From Mycoemilia scoparia (lineage: Eukaryota; Kickxellomycota; Kickxellomycetes; Kickxellales; Kickxellaceae), in the NCBI GenBank assembly GCA_027575805.1, contig JANBPU010000213.1, positions 1 through 27,660 on the forward strand: a stretch of 27,660 nt of DNA, in the 5' to 3' direction. The notes beneath the pieces are model-generated. The model worked only from the letters and a program-made list of their open reading frames with translations, was not told where the DNA came from and made no database searches. Shown here piece after piece: positions 1 through 11,166 of the stretch. The translations under genes and the position numbers were made by a program. How positions within the stretch are numbered: the first letter of the stretch is position 1; each line of letters opens with the position of its first letter.

Positions 1-64
1 GAAACTGCTTCAACTTCCAAATAGCAAATCAATTGAATTTCCAAATAAAATTAAAATAATCAGA

Positions 65-178
65 ATATGGATCATAACTTTTGAAGGGTGACTTTTGGTG
101 GCTAACGATTATAGGGGCATTCACAGCTAAATGTGTGTGACCACAGTTTATGGTGAAACTTGACCATTTATTGTTGTC
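65..178 (+). repeat. MITE-like element, family A copy 1
   Basis: Begins with an ATATGGATCATA end followed by TTTTGAAGGGTG, then the family A core (CTTTTGGTGGCTAACGATTA, then GGGGCA). The core and the outer ATATGGATCATA are shared with the copy at 9388-9513 in reverse. The right end is diverged: the expected CCCTTCAAAAAT terminus is not clear, so 178 is an estimate. Non-autonomous; no coding capacity. Confidence 0.6.
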
Positions 179-478
179 ACTATTGTTACATTAAACTTCT
201 ATTATCAATCTTTCCGATTTTTCTTGGTAATGAAATGGTCATTATCTTATATTTGTTTTGCGTGTGTGTGTGGACAAAGATGAGTCAGTATATAATACAC
301 CTCCCTTAGCAAATACTCAGAATACAATAATTACATTGTTGTTTTGATTAACATCATTTCCAATAAAAATCTTTCTCGCTTTACTATTACCATTATTTCA
401 ATAATATATATTTCTTGGTATTATTTATTAGATCATTTGATTGACTCTAGGTTTGTTGACATTTTTAATAATTATATC

Positions 479-484
479 TTTATT
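479..484 (-). terminator. possible polyadenylation signal AATAAA for the cyclin gene
   Basis: The plus strand reads TTTATT, i.e. AATAAA on the minus strand, about 360 nt downstream of the cyclin stop codon. Fungal poly(A) signals are degenerate and the region is AT-rich, so this is only a candidate. Confidence 0.3.
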
Positions 485-843
485 ATTACTATTATTATTG
501 AAAAAGAAAAAATCGATAAAATATAATTCTAATTTGTAAAATGCAATAGAAAAAGGGGTATGGAAAAGAAATAAACTCGATAAAATAAAGTATGTATATA
601 TTTGAATCTAATCTAGAAATGAAAAATAAAAATGATGATGGTATCCAAAAAGAAAAAAAAAATAGTATCGTAACAAATGGATGGATCTGTGATGGTCATT
701 AACATTAATACTAAACATTAACAAAGAAATAAACGAGAGAACGGACACATGTATAAAGATGATGGAACAAGATAAACAACAAACACAAGGAAGAATCATT
801 AAATCATTATCGTTATCATTATTTTTAATTGCTATTGCTATTA

Positions 844-1868
844 TTAGTTGACGTATTTATTGCTGCCGCGATTACTATTGGTGTTGGTGTTGGTGTTGTT
901 GTTGCTGCTGCTGTTAAATGTTAGTCCTTTAATAATCCGTCTTCTATGATTAGAAGCCGATACTGCAGCCGCATTAGATATGGCAATAGTCGAATTCTTT
1001 TTAAGTTTAGATAGCGATAAAATTGAATACGAATTGTTACCACCACCACCACCACCACCTGGAGTAGTAGTAGCAGTAGTAGTAGTGGGAATCTTATGGT
1101 ATTTGGTGTTGTTACTGGATGAAGTAGATGATAATTCAGGCTGACTATGATTTGAATGATGATAATGGTATAAAGGTAAATGAACAGCAGTTGAAGAACC
1201 TTCTTTGCCATGACCATGGCTATATCCATAAGCAAATCCCTGAGCTCTATTGCCACCAACACTGTTACCATACGATACTCCATCTCCTTTCGTTGTTGAA
1301 TTGTAATGATACAAAGAAGACGAAGATGAGGAAGGAGGATGAGGAGGTTGGTTGACTAACGATTTGGATGATTCCAAAGCACGTGGATTACCAGCAACTA
1401 CCGTGTTTCCGCCCGTTCCCAAATTTTCTGTACAGAGCGAAGTAGAAGACGATGACGATAGTCCCATATATGCACTACTGCCCTCAATAGTATTGGTATG
1501 TATTGGCTGATACCAAGGATTTTGGTTACTGTTGTCATCACCTGTGGTTGCACTATCGATGCTTTGTCTTTCCTTTACAATAATAACAGGACCATCAACA
1601 TCGTTGTTGTTATAATATTTCATGCTCTTGATACTTGGAATTGGAATAGATGAGGATGACACTGAAAATTTTCCAGGATTTTGTCCAGCATATGGGTGAT
1701 GGTGGTGGTGGTGGTAATGATAATGAAGAGCATTATTATCATGACCACCAATTGGAGAAGTAGTAGATTTATATGATGGAGTAATTATCCCTTGAGCCGT
1801 GGTTGTGTTTATTGAAGCCAGTGGTGATGTAGGATTCAAATTGGCATTATATTTGGATGTTGATGTTA

Positions 1869-1904
<36 letters not shown>

Positions 1905-3504
1905 TGGGATGACGACGAACTACAGTTGGGACTGGTGGGATTATCGAAGTATTGCTTGACATTGCCGATGATGAAGATGCAATACCAACTGCTGCAACGG
2001 CTCTGAGATCATGGGATGAAACTGATGGGTGCAAGTTCTTTGCAGTGGTACCAATAGTTGCTTTACGATTCCATCCAAATCGATTAGATCCACTACTGTT
2101 GTTTGTGGTGGTGGTGGTGGTGGTGGTATTTTTATTGGCAGCAGGGGTAACTGTTGAACGACAAGATACACTTCCTTTCATAGGCACAGTTGATTCCGTA
2201 TATATATTCTTACTATATCTACCTTCATTGGTAGTGGTATTGGTTGCATAATCAATATCCATGGAATCAGGAATCGACTGAGATGGAGGAGGATGACCTG
2301 CCACTATACTATCAGGCGTTGACAACACATTTACTACGGGACCATCTTTATAATTATTATTGACAATATTCTGGTTCTTCTTCTTCTGCTGCTGCTGCTG
2401 CTGCTGTTTTTGTTGTTGAGGCCCTTGAATAGCAACTTCAAACCTTCTGACCAATTCCTTACCAACCTCACCCCAAGAATTCTCCTTGATCCAAACACGA
2501 TCATCAAAATTAGTACAACACTCATCAACCAAAACATGTCCAGCAAACTCTTTAAACCCCTCATCTTCTCTTTCATCCGCTAATCCCGGGGCCAGATTCT
2601 TCCTGTTCTTGGACATTTCCCATTGTTTACCCAATTTAGCCTCCAGCGTCGCGATCCATTCGACCCATTCATTGGGGTCAACGGCCAGCTGATAATACAA
2701 AAAATACATAAACTCCATTTCCATCTGATTAATTTCCTTCTGATCAAACAAACCCATCGAAACCTGGACCCACGAACAAGTATGATACGCGTCATCATAC
2801 AAAAACTTGGTCGCCACACAGAGACTGGAAATTGCAAGTCTATAATTCGAGCCTGGTGAACCACGAGAGTTTATATGATTAATCCGGAGTCGTGTAAGAT
2901 AAAGCAGAGCCAGGGCAATACATGGAATTGGAGTACGGGTCCGATGTGTCACGTATCGAAGAAATTCAGAAAATTCGGGTAGTTTTTTTATGGTGGTTGT
3001 GGGTGATACTTTGTTTGGATGTAATTTCTGGGATATTTGGGTGGTGGTGGTGGTGGCTGCTGAGGACGAGGTTGATGAATCATTTAAAGAGGTGGTGGTG
3101 GTGGTGGTAGTAGGACAAGGAAATAATTCATCTATCATGGTTTCCATTAATTTCAACATTTCGTGTTTCATGTATTCAGTCATTTTGCGGTGATACAGTG
3201 TTGGTGTTTTTGAAGATAACCCAGTTCCTCCTAGTTTGGAGTTTGTCGTATGTCTGGATGATCCATTTATAGCAGTAGCAGTAGTAGTAGTAGTAGTAGT
3301 AGTTCCTGTGTTGATGTTCTTGGAACTTTGATGAAATTTTCTTTGAGAATTTGAGTATTTTGAATGTTCATACGGACCAACATTATTATTACTATTATTA
3401 TTAACGGCAGTGCTATTAGTGGTATCAGTCGTGGTGATGGTTGTGTTGGGTGTGGATCCTGAAATCCTATCGACAAAATTATGGATACGAGTAGCGGTAA
3501 TCAT
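844..3504 (-). CDS. PCL/Clg1-type cyclin (Pho85-family kinase partner) with long low-complexity tails
   Basis: Predicted regulatory subunit of a Pho85/Cdk5-like cyclin-dependent kinase; in fungi this family links nutrient and cell-cycle cues to polarity and gene expression. One uninterrupted 886-aa frame, ATG at 3504, TAA at 844. The single cyclin fold lies at about residues 105-290: PEFSEFLRYVTHRTRTPIP, then ALALLYLTRL (helix 2), YRLAISSLCVATKFLYDD (helix 3), W245, and INQMEMEFMYFLYYQLAV (helices 4-5 with the family's N-x-x-E pattern). The spacing matches PCL/Clg1 cyclins more than B-type cyclins. The rest is extreme low complexity: Thr runs at about 68-75 and 132-138, a Gln run at about 363-374, a 13-residue Ser run, a His run, and Asn/Gly runs. 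Several Ser/Thr-Pro sites could be kinase targets. The cyclin-family call is firm; the subfamily is inferred. Confidence 0.85.
1869..1904 (-). repeat. triplet microsatellite encoding a poly-Ser run in the cyclin
   Basis: About twelve GAT repeats on the plus strand read as consecutive TCA serine codons on the minus strand. It is the purest and longest of the coding triplet repeats in this gene, so a likely site of in-frame length polymorphism. Confidence 0.85.
2387..2406 (-). repeat. CAG repeat encoding a poly-Gln run in the cyclin
   Basis: CTG repeats on the plus strand are CAG codons on the minus strand, giving the core of a Q-rich stretch (about residues 363-374) just after the cyclin fold, followed by lysines. 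Confidence 0.8.
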
Positions 3505-3691
3505 TTTATATGCCTGTATATTTGCAATTGTATTGTTGTGTATGTATGTATGAGCGGTATTGGCTGGATTATTAGTGTAATTGGTAAAGTACGACTATAT
3601 ATAAGTGGATGAATTGTTAGTATTTAATTAAATAGGTGTGTGTATATGTCCTATTAATATTACTAAATATGGACATATATAAATATAATTG

Positions 3692-3717
3692 TCTCTCTCT
3701 CTCTCTGTGTGTGTGTA
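3692..3717. repeat. compound (CT)n(GT)n microsatellite
   Basis: A pure CT tract runs directly into a GT tract, about 190 bp upstream of the cyclin start codon. The same compound structure recurs at 6209-6245. Confidence 0.85.
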
Positions 3718-5085
3718 TGTGAATATGATGATGATGATGATTAAAATATATAAAATGTAGAGTCAGAGTCAGATTTGGAATTTGTGAATAAAAACGAATG
3801 AATGAATGAATGAGTGGGTTTGTGAGTAATCGAGAAGAATAGATTTCCTTTCTTAATATAAATGTAGGTATATAGATATTAATAAATGAATGATGAAGAG
3901 AGGAATGAAGGAAGGAAGGAAGGGAAAATAGATATGTGAAAGAATTGGTGTTTAACAAAAAGAGAAGAATATGTAAATGTAAATTTGTACAAGTGGCTGA
4001 GCTGCTGGGTAGTTGGAGTTTTTGTTGAATAATGGCAGTACACACCCACACGGGCACAGAAAGTAGATTTGAATAAAAGGAAGGGAACGAATGTGATAAT
4101 GCACAACTTTGTAATATAGAAAAAGGATGGGGAAAGAGAAATTGATGCAAATTATGCACACAACGACATAATAATAGAAACGTGGGTATGTGGTTATTGG
4201 TAGTAGAGCTACGCAGTTGGGATTATTGGTTCCTGTATGTATGTATGTATGTACGGTTGATAAGAATATGGGTGGTTGGGTATGGATAAAAATAACCCAA
4301 AGACAAAAGAAGAATACATTAAAGAAAAGGTAGAATGATGGAGGAATGGCAAAGGGGTGTAGATACAAATATCAAAGGAATATATAATATCAAATCATAA
4401 AATAGAGCCAGGCGAAAAGCAGGAATTATAGCTTCACTGATTTTTTGGAGAAAAGGATCAGATAGAAAAGACACGCTCGTGTGTGGCGCGTTCTTTTTTC
4501 TTTGTCCTGTAGATTAATCAACTAAAGCCAAGTTATGCAACACACCACCATCATTACGCATATTTTCTGAGGAGAGACAGTCTAGTCTGCAGTATGTGTA
4601 GGAGGGGAAAGAGAGGGATGGAGAGGCAGGAACAAAGGAAATAAGAAAGAAAGGTCCATAGAAGATTAGTCAAAATATATATTTTGTGAGAGGTTGCTGC
4701 TTACCTTGTATAATATTGATTACAAAGAGAGAAAGAAAGGCTGTGGTAACGCTGTTGATCTGTGGTGATCCCTCTTTCTTGAGTATATGTATATGCTGCT
4801 TAGGAGACGAGGCCAACGAGTGAATGGGAATGTGCGAGGGAGGAGAGCAAAAGACAAAGGAAACAAAGATTTCAATAAATCAATAGAATAAATGGCGGCT
4901 AGATTGTTTGTTTGTTGGCTTTTTTGTATACTGAAAGGACGGTACTCGTGTGGGTGTGTGCCGGTTGGATTTAAATATGCTGTAAAGATTTAAAGAACAA
5001 AAAGAATGTGTGGTTATTAAAGCAAATAATGCTGGAATGATATTTGAATAATGTAAAAGGCTTCTGTTTTTTCTATGACTCCAAG

Positions 5086-5111
5086 TTACTTTGCTGTATA
5101 AAGCAAAGTAA
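5086..5111. repeat. 10-bp perfect inverted repeat (hairpin)
   Basis: TTACTTTGCT at 5086-5095 and AGCAAAGTAA at 5102-5111 are exact reverse complements separated by six bases. No T-run follows on either strand and no gene boundary is nearby, so a terminator role is not supported. Confidence 0.8.
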
Positions 5112-6208
5112 ACGAGAGTGCGCCTTTGGGTGAGTAAATAGATTGATAAATTTGCCTTTCTGTTTGTTGGATTATTATTATTATTATTATTGATGTTGCT
5201 ATTATCACTATATTTTGTACACTTACCTGTTTCTTGAGTGATTGTAAGAATAAATAAATTGGTTAAAAGTATACCAAAGCAAGCAAATTAATATAGCTAT
5301 TATGTATTGCAATGATAAGGAATAGATGGAATGGTAGAACAATCAGGTATAAAAGTGGGCGACTATTAAAATGTGTATATTTATAAATATATATGCCAAA
5401 GAATATGGCTTTAAATAGATGGATAAATGTGATAGCTCTGAGAGTCGTAAGCAAAAGAAAAAAGAAGAAACAGAAGCAAGTAGAGAGAAAGAGAGAGAAT
5501 TGGAATAATGAGAGAAAAGTAGTTTGGCCGGTTAACTGAATATCTATCCCTTAAACTAGGCAAGAGGTTCTATGAACGAATGTTGTAGTATGAGTAGTGA
5601 AATATAGTAAAATATGTCACAAACCACTGCTACTACCACGATGACACCGAGAAAAAATGTGTCTCATCGTATGTGTGGATGGAGAACCGTTGGTTGACAG
5701 CAAAATATGAAGGCATCAATTTGACAGCAATTGATGGTGGTGGCTGCGAGGGAAATAAATTCCAGGCTTACTAACATTACTACTACTATTCTCTATCATA
5801 CAACCTTCGCTAGAAGGTATATTGTTGTTACTGCTATCACAACTACAGCCAGCCGCTACCGCACGAAATGATTGAGTAGTGATGGATGATGGGATGCCAA
5901 CGATGGTGGGACCGTGGGTCAACCATTTGGCTGTCCTGAGCTATCAAAGATAAAACATGTGCAAGTAACTAGCTTGCTTTCTCACATTGATTGTACACAA
6001 AACGGTGGTTGTGACCAAATAAACAAAGTAAATTGGAATTTTGAATATTTATTAAACTTGCCTTGTTTTTATATTGTATTGTATAATTTCTAGTAACCCA
6101 ACAAGGTTATTGATTGCTGTTATTATTATTGTTAATTATTATTGCAAGAGACCAAAGAAAATTAAACTATAGTAATTTTACAAAAAAAAGGGGGCTGGCT
6201 GTGTATCT

Positions 6209-6245
6209 TTCTCTCTCTCTCTGTGTGTGTGTGTGTGTGTGTGTG
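6209..6245. repeat. compound (CT)n(GT)n microsatellite
   Basis: About seven CT units followed by about eleven GT units, preceded by an A8G5 homopolymer junction near 6182-6194. Alternating purine-pyrimidine GT tracts can adopt Z-DNA; no function is evident. Confidence 0.9.
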
Positions 6246-7373
6246 CTATAGTTTGTGGATTTTGGGGTTATTAGTTGACTGCATTTATATATTTTTTAAT
6301 TCTTTTTTAAACCAAAAAAAGAAGAGTAGTTGATTATATAGTAAACTTTTCGAATCACAGAATATCCATTTCTTTCTTTCTTTTGAGGAGAGATCAGGTG
6401 TTAGCCGACCAAAGAGTCGGATAATATTTGTTTTTTAGACCATATATTGGAGGTGGTGATAGTTAATATATGCAACTAAATTGCTACTATTATTAAATAT
6501 CGCTGAAATCGAGAAAAAGTACTCAGAGATACCTTTTTTTTATATTTGTCTGTGCGTGTGTGCGTGCATGTATAAATCGTTTTTGGGAAAAGAGGAGAGA
6601 GAGAGAGCCAGGAACCAAGGCACAACAACGGTTGTTGCTGCTGCGGGTATAATACATTCGCGACGTTTTTGGAAAACATTTAAAATGTGCATTTGTTTTT
6701 GTTGGAATTGTTGGAATCAAAAACGTGGTCCAACCAAATCTAAATTCCAACTCTTTTTGTTGTAATTTATTTTGATTTTGGGTTTGTAAATAAACGTACA
6801 TAAGTATGTGTGGATGTGTGCGCGCTCAAAACAACAATACAAATAATGTCGTGTTATGTTTGGTTTAACCTAAACTAATGATTCCATATTTAAAATTAAT
6901 ATGGTATGGTGCGTAGTGTAAAAACCGGGCCAGAGACACATTTTCAATCTCGCTAATTCTACTACATACCCCCTCCTAAATGCATTTTTCTATTGGTATT
7001 ATCATATTCATAAGTAGAGGCAGCAACGACAGCATAACAGGAAGTAAATAACTATTTGCTGGAGTCATACATAGTTAGTTAAAGTTGAGTATAATATTTA
7101 TTCTCATGTATTAAATAACAGCAACTCAACTTTATTATTATTATTATGATATCTATATCTATACATGTGGCTAGCAACAACAACGAAATAACAAATCAGG
7201 GAACGTTTGGTGATAAAAGTACTGTTTTTAATTATTCCAACCTATGATAGTATGAGTATTAAAAATAATATAAATAGCAGTAACATTGTAAACGCCAACG
7301 ATTGGATGATGTACTGCACTACACGATTTTCCCAATTTAATTACATTTTATTACTGTGATGTGGAGTACACAC

Positions 7374-7470
7374 CACAGACATATTTAAATATGGGCAGTT
7401 ATTTTAATCTTTTACTTTTTTGAATAAATTTTATTCCAATTTTAAGAATTAAATTTCCAATATGTCTGTG
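7374..7470. repeat. MITE-like element with 12-bp perfect terminal inverted repeats
   Basis: CACAGACATATT at 7374-7385 is exactly reverse-complemented by AATATGTCTGTG at 7459-7470, enclosing 73 bp of AT-rich DNA. The total length of 97 bp is typical of a small non-autonomous element. Its ends differ from the TTGAAGGG families elsewhere in the window. No target-site duplication is obvious. Confidence 0.5.
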
Positions 7471-7796
7471 TGTTGATAAAATGCGCAACGATCAAATTGG
7501 AATTTAAAGGACGAGTGTGCCTGACAACAACAAGACAAGTTATATTATTATTATTATTAAATTGGACATTGTTATAACGTATGCAAGTTTTAAATGGATC
7601 TATTGTCGTTGTTATTGCCGTTTTGTGAGTTTATGCATTAATTATACAATTAACATGCGTATGTTGTATTACATTATAACTAAACAATTGAACTTTTGTA
7701 TGTATGTGTATGTTCAATTGAAACACCAACTCCCCCCAAATACGGTCACTTACTTTGCAATAGTGACTAAGATCTTTTAAGAAACTCTATTGTAAT

Positions 7797-7819
7797 TTGT
7801 TTGTTTGTTTGTTTGTTTG
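7797..7819. repeat. TTTG tetranucleotide microsatellite
   Basis: Five to six tandem TTTG units visible by eye in gene-free DNA. Confidence 0.85.
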
Positions 7820-8245
7820 CATGTATTTATAAGGGGAGGTTTCTGGAAATAAAAAACAGCATGACGGAATTGAATGTGAACTCGGGTAATAGAGTGACGG
7901 TGTTGTATACGAAATGATACTTTCTAACTAATGATTATTATAATGATAATAATAAAAATAAAAATTTCGGCAGTTTAAGAATGGATAATGGCATGTATGC
8001 AGCTAGCTTGATTATTACCAAGAAAAAGAACAAGAGTAGGTTGAGACAAGATTTCTGTTTTAAGACCCAATGTTGGAGCTTCAACAACATTTAGTTGAGT
8101 TTAATTAATAAAACTTATTGCAGAATGAGTCATTTTCCACAAAAAAGACAAGAAAAGAAGAGGGGACGTTTCTGAAAACTAGTGACTAGAGATTTACAAA
8201 ACGAACTAGTCGATACATTCTTGCTGTTTTGTTCTTTGGAATTGT

Positions 8246-8373
8246 GTTTAGGGTAGTTATTTTTGAAGATCTAAGTTCTAATAGTAAGCCAGTTTCAACT
8301 TACATGCTGACCAGCCTACTACATTATCATTGATAATATTAATTCATCCCTTCAAAAATAACTATTCTTATAA
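8246..8373 (+). repeat. MITE-like element, family B copy 1
   Basis: Ends carry a perfect 15-bp inverted repeat, TAGTTATTTTTGAAG at 8254-8268 and its reverse complement at 8350-8364, with weaker pairing extending outward. The core (AGTTTCAAC, then GACCAGCCTA, then CATTATCATT) is shared with 26862-26989. It shares its terminal repeat motif with the family A elements but has a different interior. No coding capacity. Confidence 0.7.
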
Positions 8374-9387
8374 CCAAATCAATATGTTTTTCATGCCATG
8401 TCAACTAACTAGCTAACTAACTAATTAGCCAGCCACCCAGCCAACTTGAGAGCAACCAAGTACATGTCTCATGTGACAATGACAAACAGGTTGTTCAATA
8501 ATTTCTGAGTGCCAAAGATATAGACAATGAAACTTTAAAGTAAAATGAAGAAGATCTCTAAAGATTTACTTTTCCATTGTTTTCTTTTCTCTAACGATGT
8601 TGTAAAAAAAAGAAGGGGAGGAGCCATGGAAATTAGTTGCTTTCAACCAAACAATAGTCTTTAGCAACTATACCAGGAACAATAGCAATGCGGATAGCGT
8701 GTGTATCCACTCTTTTGGGTTTGAATTTTAATAAAGACCAAAAAAGATAGTTGTGAAAATTATTTTGGGTAAAGTGCAAATCGGTTTGAAGTAAAGGGTA
8801 TCACCATATATGGTAAGATTTCACACACAACAAAGCTTTATGCATAAGTAGGCCCCCAGGAGTTGCGTAGATAATAACCTGTGATTGGACCAAGTCTTGA
8901 GGACTCACCACCCACCTCTGCCTATTTCGCATCTGATCACTACTGGAATTTCGCCATATTTTGTGACAAAAAGATACAGGTTCAACTAACTAAACAAGTA
9001 GCTTGCAAGTTAGAAAATGGGTATATACATGTAGTTGTTACTGTGACAATGGTGATGGTACATGGACATTTACTCCGCATTTTGTGTGTGTGTGTGTGTG
9101 TCTGTGTGTCTGGTTGGGTGGTTCGAATTCCTGCATTTGAAGTGTCTCTTCGGAGAACTTTGGAGCATATGTGAAGGGGCTATTTAAAAGTTATAAAGAG
9201 AATCAATGTATGCATAATGTATATATTCCGGGATATTCAACAATAAGTATGCAAATCCTTCGGACCGAGTGACTATGATTTAACACCCAATGCCCTTCAC
9301 TTGTGTGTTTTTTATGGCATTTAATTGCTGGTAGGTATGGTCAGGAGGCTATTGAGCAGAAAGCGTCTGTGTTTTTAGAATTACAAA
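8374..9387. other. gene-free intergenic stretch
   Basis: No gene supported. The frame at 8881-9174 (+) runs through a GT microsatellite (9082-9109) and has no domain. A CTAA-rich run lies near 8404-8425, and a palindrome ACCATATATGGT (8803-8814) contains a perfect CArG-box sequence of unknown relevance. Confidence 0.5.
9082..9109. repeat. GT dinucleotide microsatellite
   Basis: About ten GT units with slight interruption at the 3' end. Confidence 0.85.
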
Positions 9388-9513
9388 TGAGTTATTATTT
9401 TTGAAGTATGACCATTTGCTAACAGACCGTGATCAATCACTTGGCCGTGATTGTGCCTCTATAATTGTTGGCCACCAAAAGGTACCACAGCCTCCAAAAA
9501 CTATGATCCATAT
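9388..9513 (-). repeat. MITE-like element, family A copy 2
   Basis: Read on the minus strand it starts ATATGGATCATAG, continues with TTTTTGGAGG, and contains the core CTTTTGGTGGCCAACAATTA with GAGGCA, closely matching the copy at 65-178. It ends in CTTCAAAAATA near 9393-9406. The first terminus is degraded (GGAGG in place of GAAGGG). Confidence 0.65.
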
Positions 9514-10232
9514 TACATTAAAAATTTCATAAAGTAAAGCCAAAGGAAGAAATTTTTGCTTCAAAAGCCACACAAACATATATACACACAAGGTAAAGAT
9601 GATGAGGAGATTTGATAAATTTATCGCAAATAAATGTGGATATACAACATTTCTTTTATTAAGGAAAAAGACTCGTATCTTTCTTTGCTTTCTTTTTATT
9701 AAAGAGGTTATTAGGAGCATTGAGGTTAATTAATAAAATATCTTTGTTGTTGACGTTATCTTTGATGAAAAAAGAGTACAGACACTTGGTCCTGCTTAAT
9801 TCTCTCTTTTATATAAAAAAATTGTAGATGAGGATCCTTTAAGTAAAAAAGAGAGGATAATGAAGGTGGTGGTATTGGAGCATAGAGATTATTATGCGAA
9901 CCTTTGAGTGAAAGAAAAACGCGTGCTTTGAATAATTGGCCAATGTCTTGGTCAAAGCTTGTTATAATAGTAATAGAAAAAGAGGAGGTAGGTGAAAGAA
10001 GGTGCTTTGGTTTGTGTGGCTGTTGTGGAGGGTATCGATTTTAGCTGCTTGCCATATAATGGTTGTTGTTCAACTGTTAGGCTTGGTTTAGACCAAGAGT
10101 TTGTTAAATTGGGCACACCAGCATTCCAGTTTGACCTTTTTTTGAATATGATGGGTTTTCAGTTAGAATCGAGCGTTTGGTATATAGAAATGGGGTCTTT
10201 GGTTTTTGCCTAAAGCTTTGTGAATTCTGGTC
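9514..10232. other. gene-free intergenic stretch
   Basis: Nothing beyond ordinary AT-rich sequence. The open frame at 9992-10213 (+) is 73 codons with no recognisable motif and stops just before the family A element; it is not supported as a gene. Confidence 0.5.
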
Positions 10233-10338
10233 ATATGGGTAATGATTTTTGAAGGGCACCCTTTGGAGGCGCCAACGATTTTAGGGGCAATCGCAGTTGA
10301 CTATCAAGCATTCACCCTTCAAAAATAGTCGCTCATAT
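10233..10338 (+). repeat. MITE-like element, family A copy 3 (most complete)
   Basis: 106-bp element with both ends intact: an ATATG...ATTTTTGAAGGG left end and a CCCTTCAAAAAT...CATAT right end, about 24-bp imperfect terminal inverted repeats (19 of 24 positions pair). The core CCTTTGGAGGCGCCAACGAT, then GGGGCAATCGCAG, matches the other family A copies. No clear target-site duplication; the outer ATAT may itself be part of the terminal repeat. Confidence 0.75.
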
Positions 10339-10514
10339 AGTTGTCTTGTTAGAATAAAAGGAGAGTTTCGAATTGAGTATATTTATTTGATTCATTACAA
10401 TGATTCGGCGGCCTCACAAAACTCAGATACAGAGTTAAGCAAGTCATGAATAGTTTAAAAAATGAGGATCATGTCATATGAGTAGTGGGTCGGCAATAAC
10501 ATTGTCCAATCTTA

Positions 10515-10560
10515 TCTCTGTCTCTCTCTCTCTCTCTCCTCACCAACCAACCAACCAACC
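10515..10560. repeat. CT microsatellite followed by CAAC tetranucleotide repeat
   Basis: A CT tract of about eleven units ends at 10538, and about four CAAC/CCAA units follow immediately. Confidence 0.8.
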
Positions 10561-11114
10561 AGCCAACGGTACCTCACAAGATTGTTGACAAAGAAGGAAT
10601 GAAAGCCAGAGAGATGGACAAAAGAAAAACAAGCCGAAACCGGCATATGGACCACTACAGCAACTTTCAACTAAATGACCAAGAAAGCTGCATAACAAAC
10701 AAAGACAACAAAAACAAAACAGGTCAAGTCTAGCTGCATAAATAGACGGGAAACAATCCGCGCTCATGCAAATCTAATTCCTTTGTAAATTCTTTGTGCG
10801 ACGAATACGACGTTAAAGGCAAACCAGATTTCTAGCCAACTTTTTTATTAAAATGTTTGTGTGTGTGTGTGTGTGGTGGTGATATCATTTCTAAACCTTG
10901 TTGATCTTTTTAGCCTGCAAGGTCTAATGGCAAACAAGTAAATAAGGGTTGTGTACCTGTGGCTCAGTTCGTGCTACTGTTACTGTAGCAACTAGTGTTA
11001 ATCTTCTATGCGGGGTGGAACAATGGCTTGAAGCCAAATTAGGCAATTTCCAAAACAAGAAGCTCTCCAACTTTATCTTCTTCCTAACCGAGGTACAGAG
11101 ATAGGAAGAAATAG

Positions 11115-11166
11115 GTAAACTGACAGAGGGATAAACTAGCAGAGAGATAAACTAACAGAGATAAAT
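11115..11166. repeat. minisatellite of about 16 bp, three imperfect copies
   Basis: The unit ATAAACTARCAGAGAG occurs about three times in tandem with single-base changes. A GA dinucleotide tract follows after a short gap, at 11184-11200. Confidence 0.7.

Larger units (their letters stand above)
1..843. other. 3' flank of the cyclin gene, no gene seen
   Basis: AT-rich sequence without a convincing coding region. It holds one family A inverted-repeat element (about 65-178) and a possible minus-strand polyadenylation signal for the cyclin at 479-484. Short open frames at 344-526 (+) and 608-799 (-) are low-complexity Ile/Phe/Tyr-rich strings and are not supported as genes. Confidence 0.6.
3514..5226 (-). 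other. possible 5'-UTR intron of the cyclin gene
   Basis: On the minus strand there is a consensus donor CAG|GTAAGT with the intron starting at 5226, and an acceptor TATACAG ending at 3514, ten nt before the cyclin ATG. Between them is a TACTAAC branch-site consensus (3622-3616) plus a second, closer CACTAAT-like site near 3577. An alternative donor AAG|GTAAGC starts at 4704. Either intron (about 1.2 or 1.7 kb) would be long for a fungus, and the protein is unaffected. This is inference from signals only. Confidence 0.3.
3505..5530. other. upstream/leader region of the cyclin gene
   Basis: No convincing gene. The minus strand is pyrimidine-rich, which creates long but low-complexity open frames (3617-4159, 3952-4368) with no domain features. 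It contains splice-like signals on the minus strand (donors at 5226 and 4704, branch-like motif at 3622-3616, acceptor at 3514) that suggest a leader intron, a compound CT/GT microsatellite, a short GTAT repeat near 4233-4252, and a hairpin at 5086-5111. Confidence 0.5.
5531..8245. other. gene-free intergenic stretch
   Basis: No coding region is supported. Short open frames (for example 5716-5922 minus, 6481-6765 plus, 7517-7780 plus) lack domains and are repetitive. The stretch holds a compound CT/GT microsatellite at 6209-6245, an inverted-repeat element at 7374-7470, and a TTTG tetranucleotide repeat at 7797-7819. Confidence 0.55.

Noticed and set aside
3617..4368. Two long minus-strand open frames (180 and 138 codons) upstream of the cyclin
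   Set aside because: They arise from pyrimidine-rich DNA, overlap each other in different frames, are Ser/Phe/Ile/Tyr/His-rich without domains, and overlap the likely leader intron.
5716..5922. 68-codon minus-strand frame
   Set aside because: Short, Ser/Asn-rich, no motif, and no supporting splice context.
8803..8814. Palindrome containing a perfect CArG box (CCATATATGG), possible MADS-factor site
   Set aside because: Over 3 kb from the nearest start codon; a single short site is expected by chance in AT-rich DNA.
9110..9140. tRNA-like B box (GGTTCGAATTC)
   Set aside because: The flanking bases do not form a T-arm stem, and no acceptor stem or anticodon arm could be drawn.
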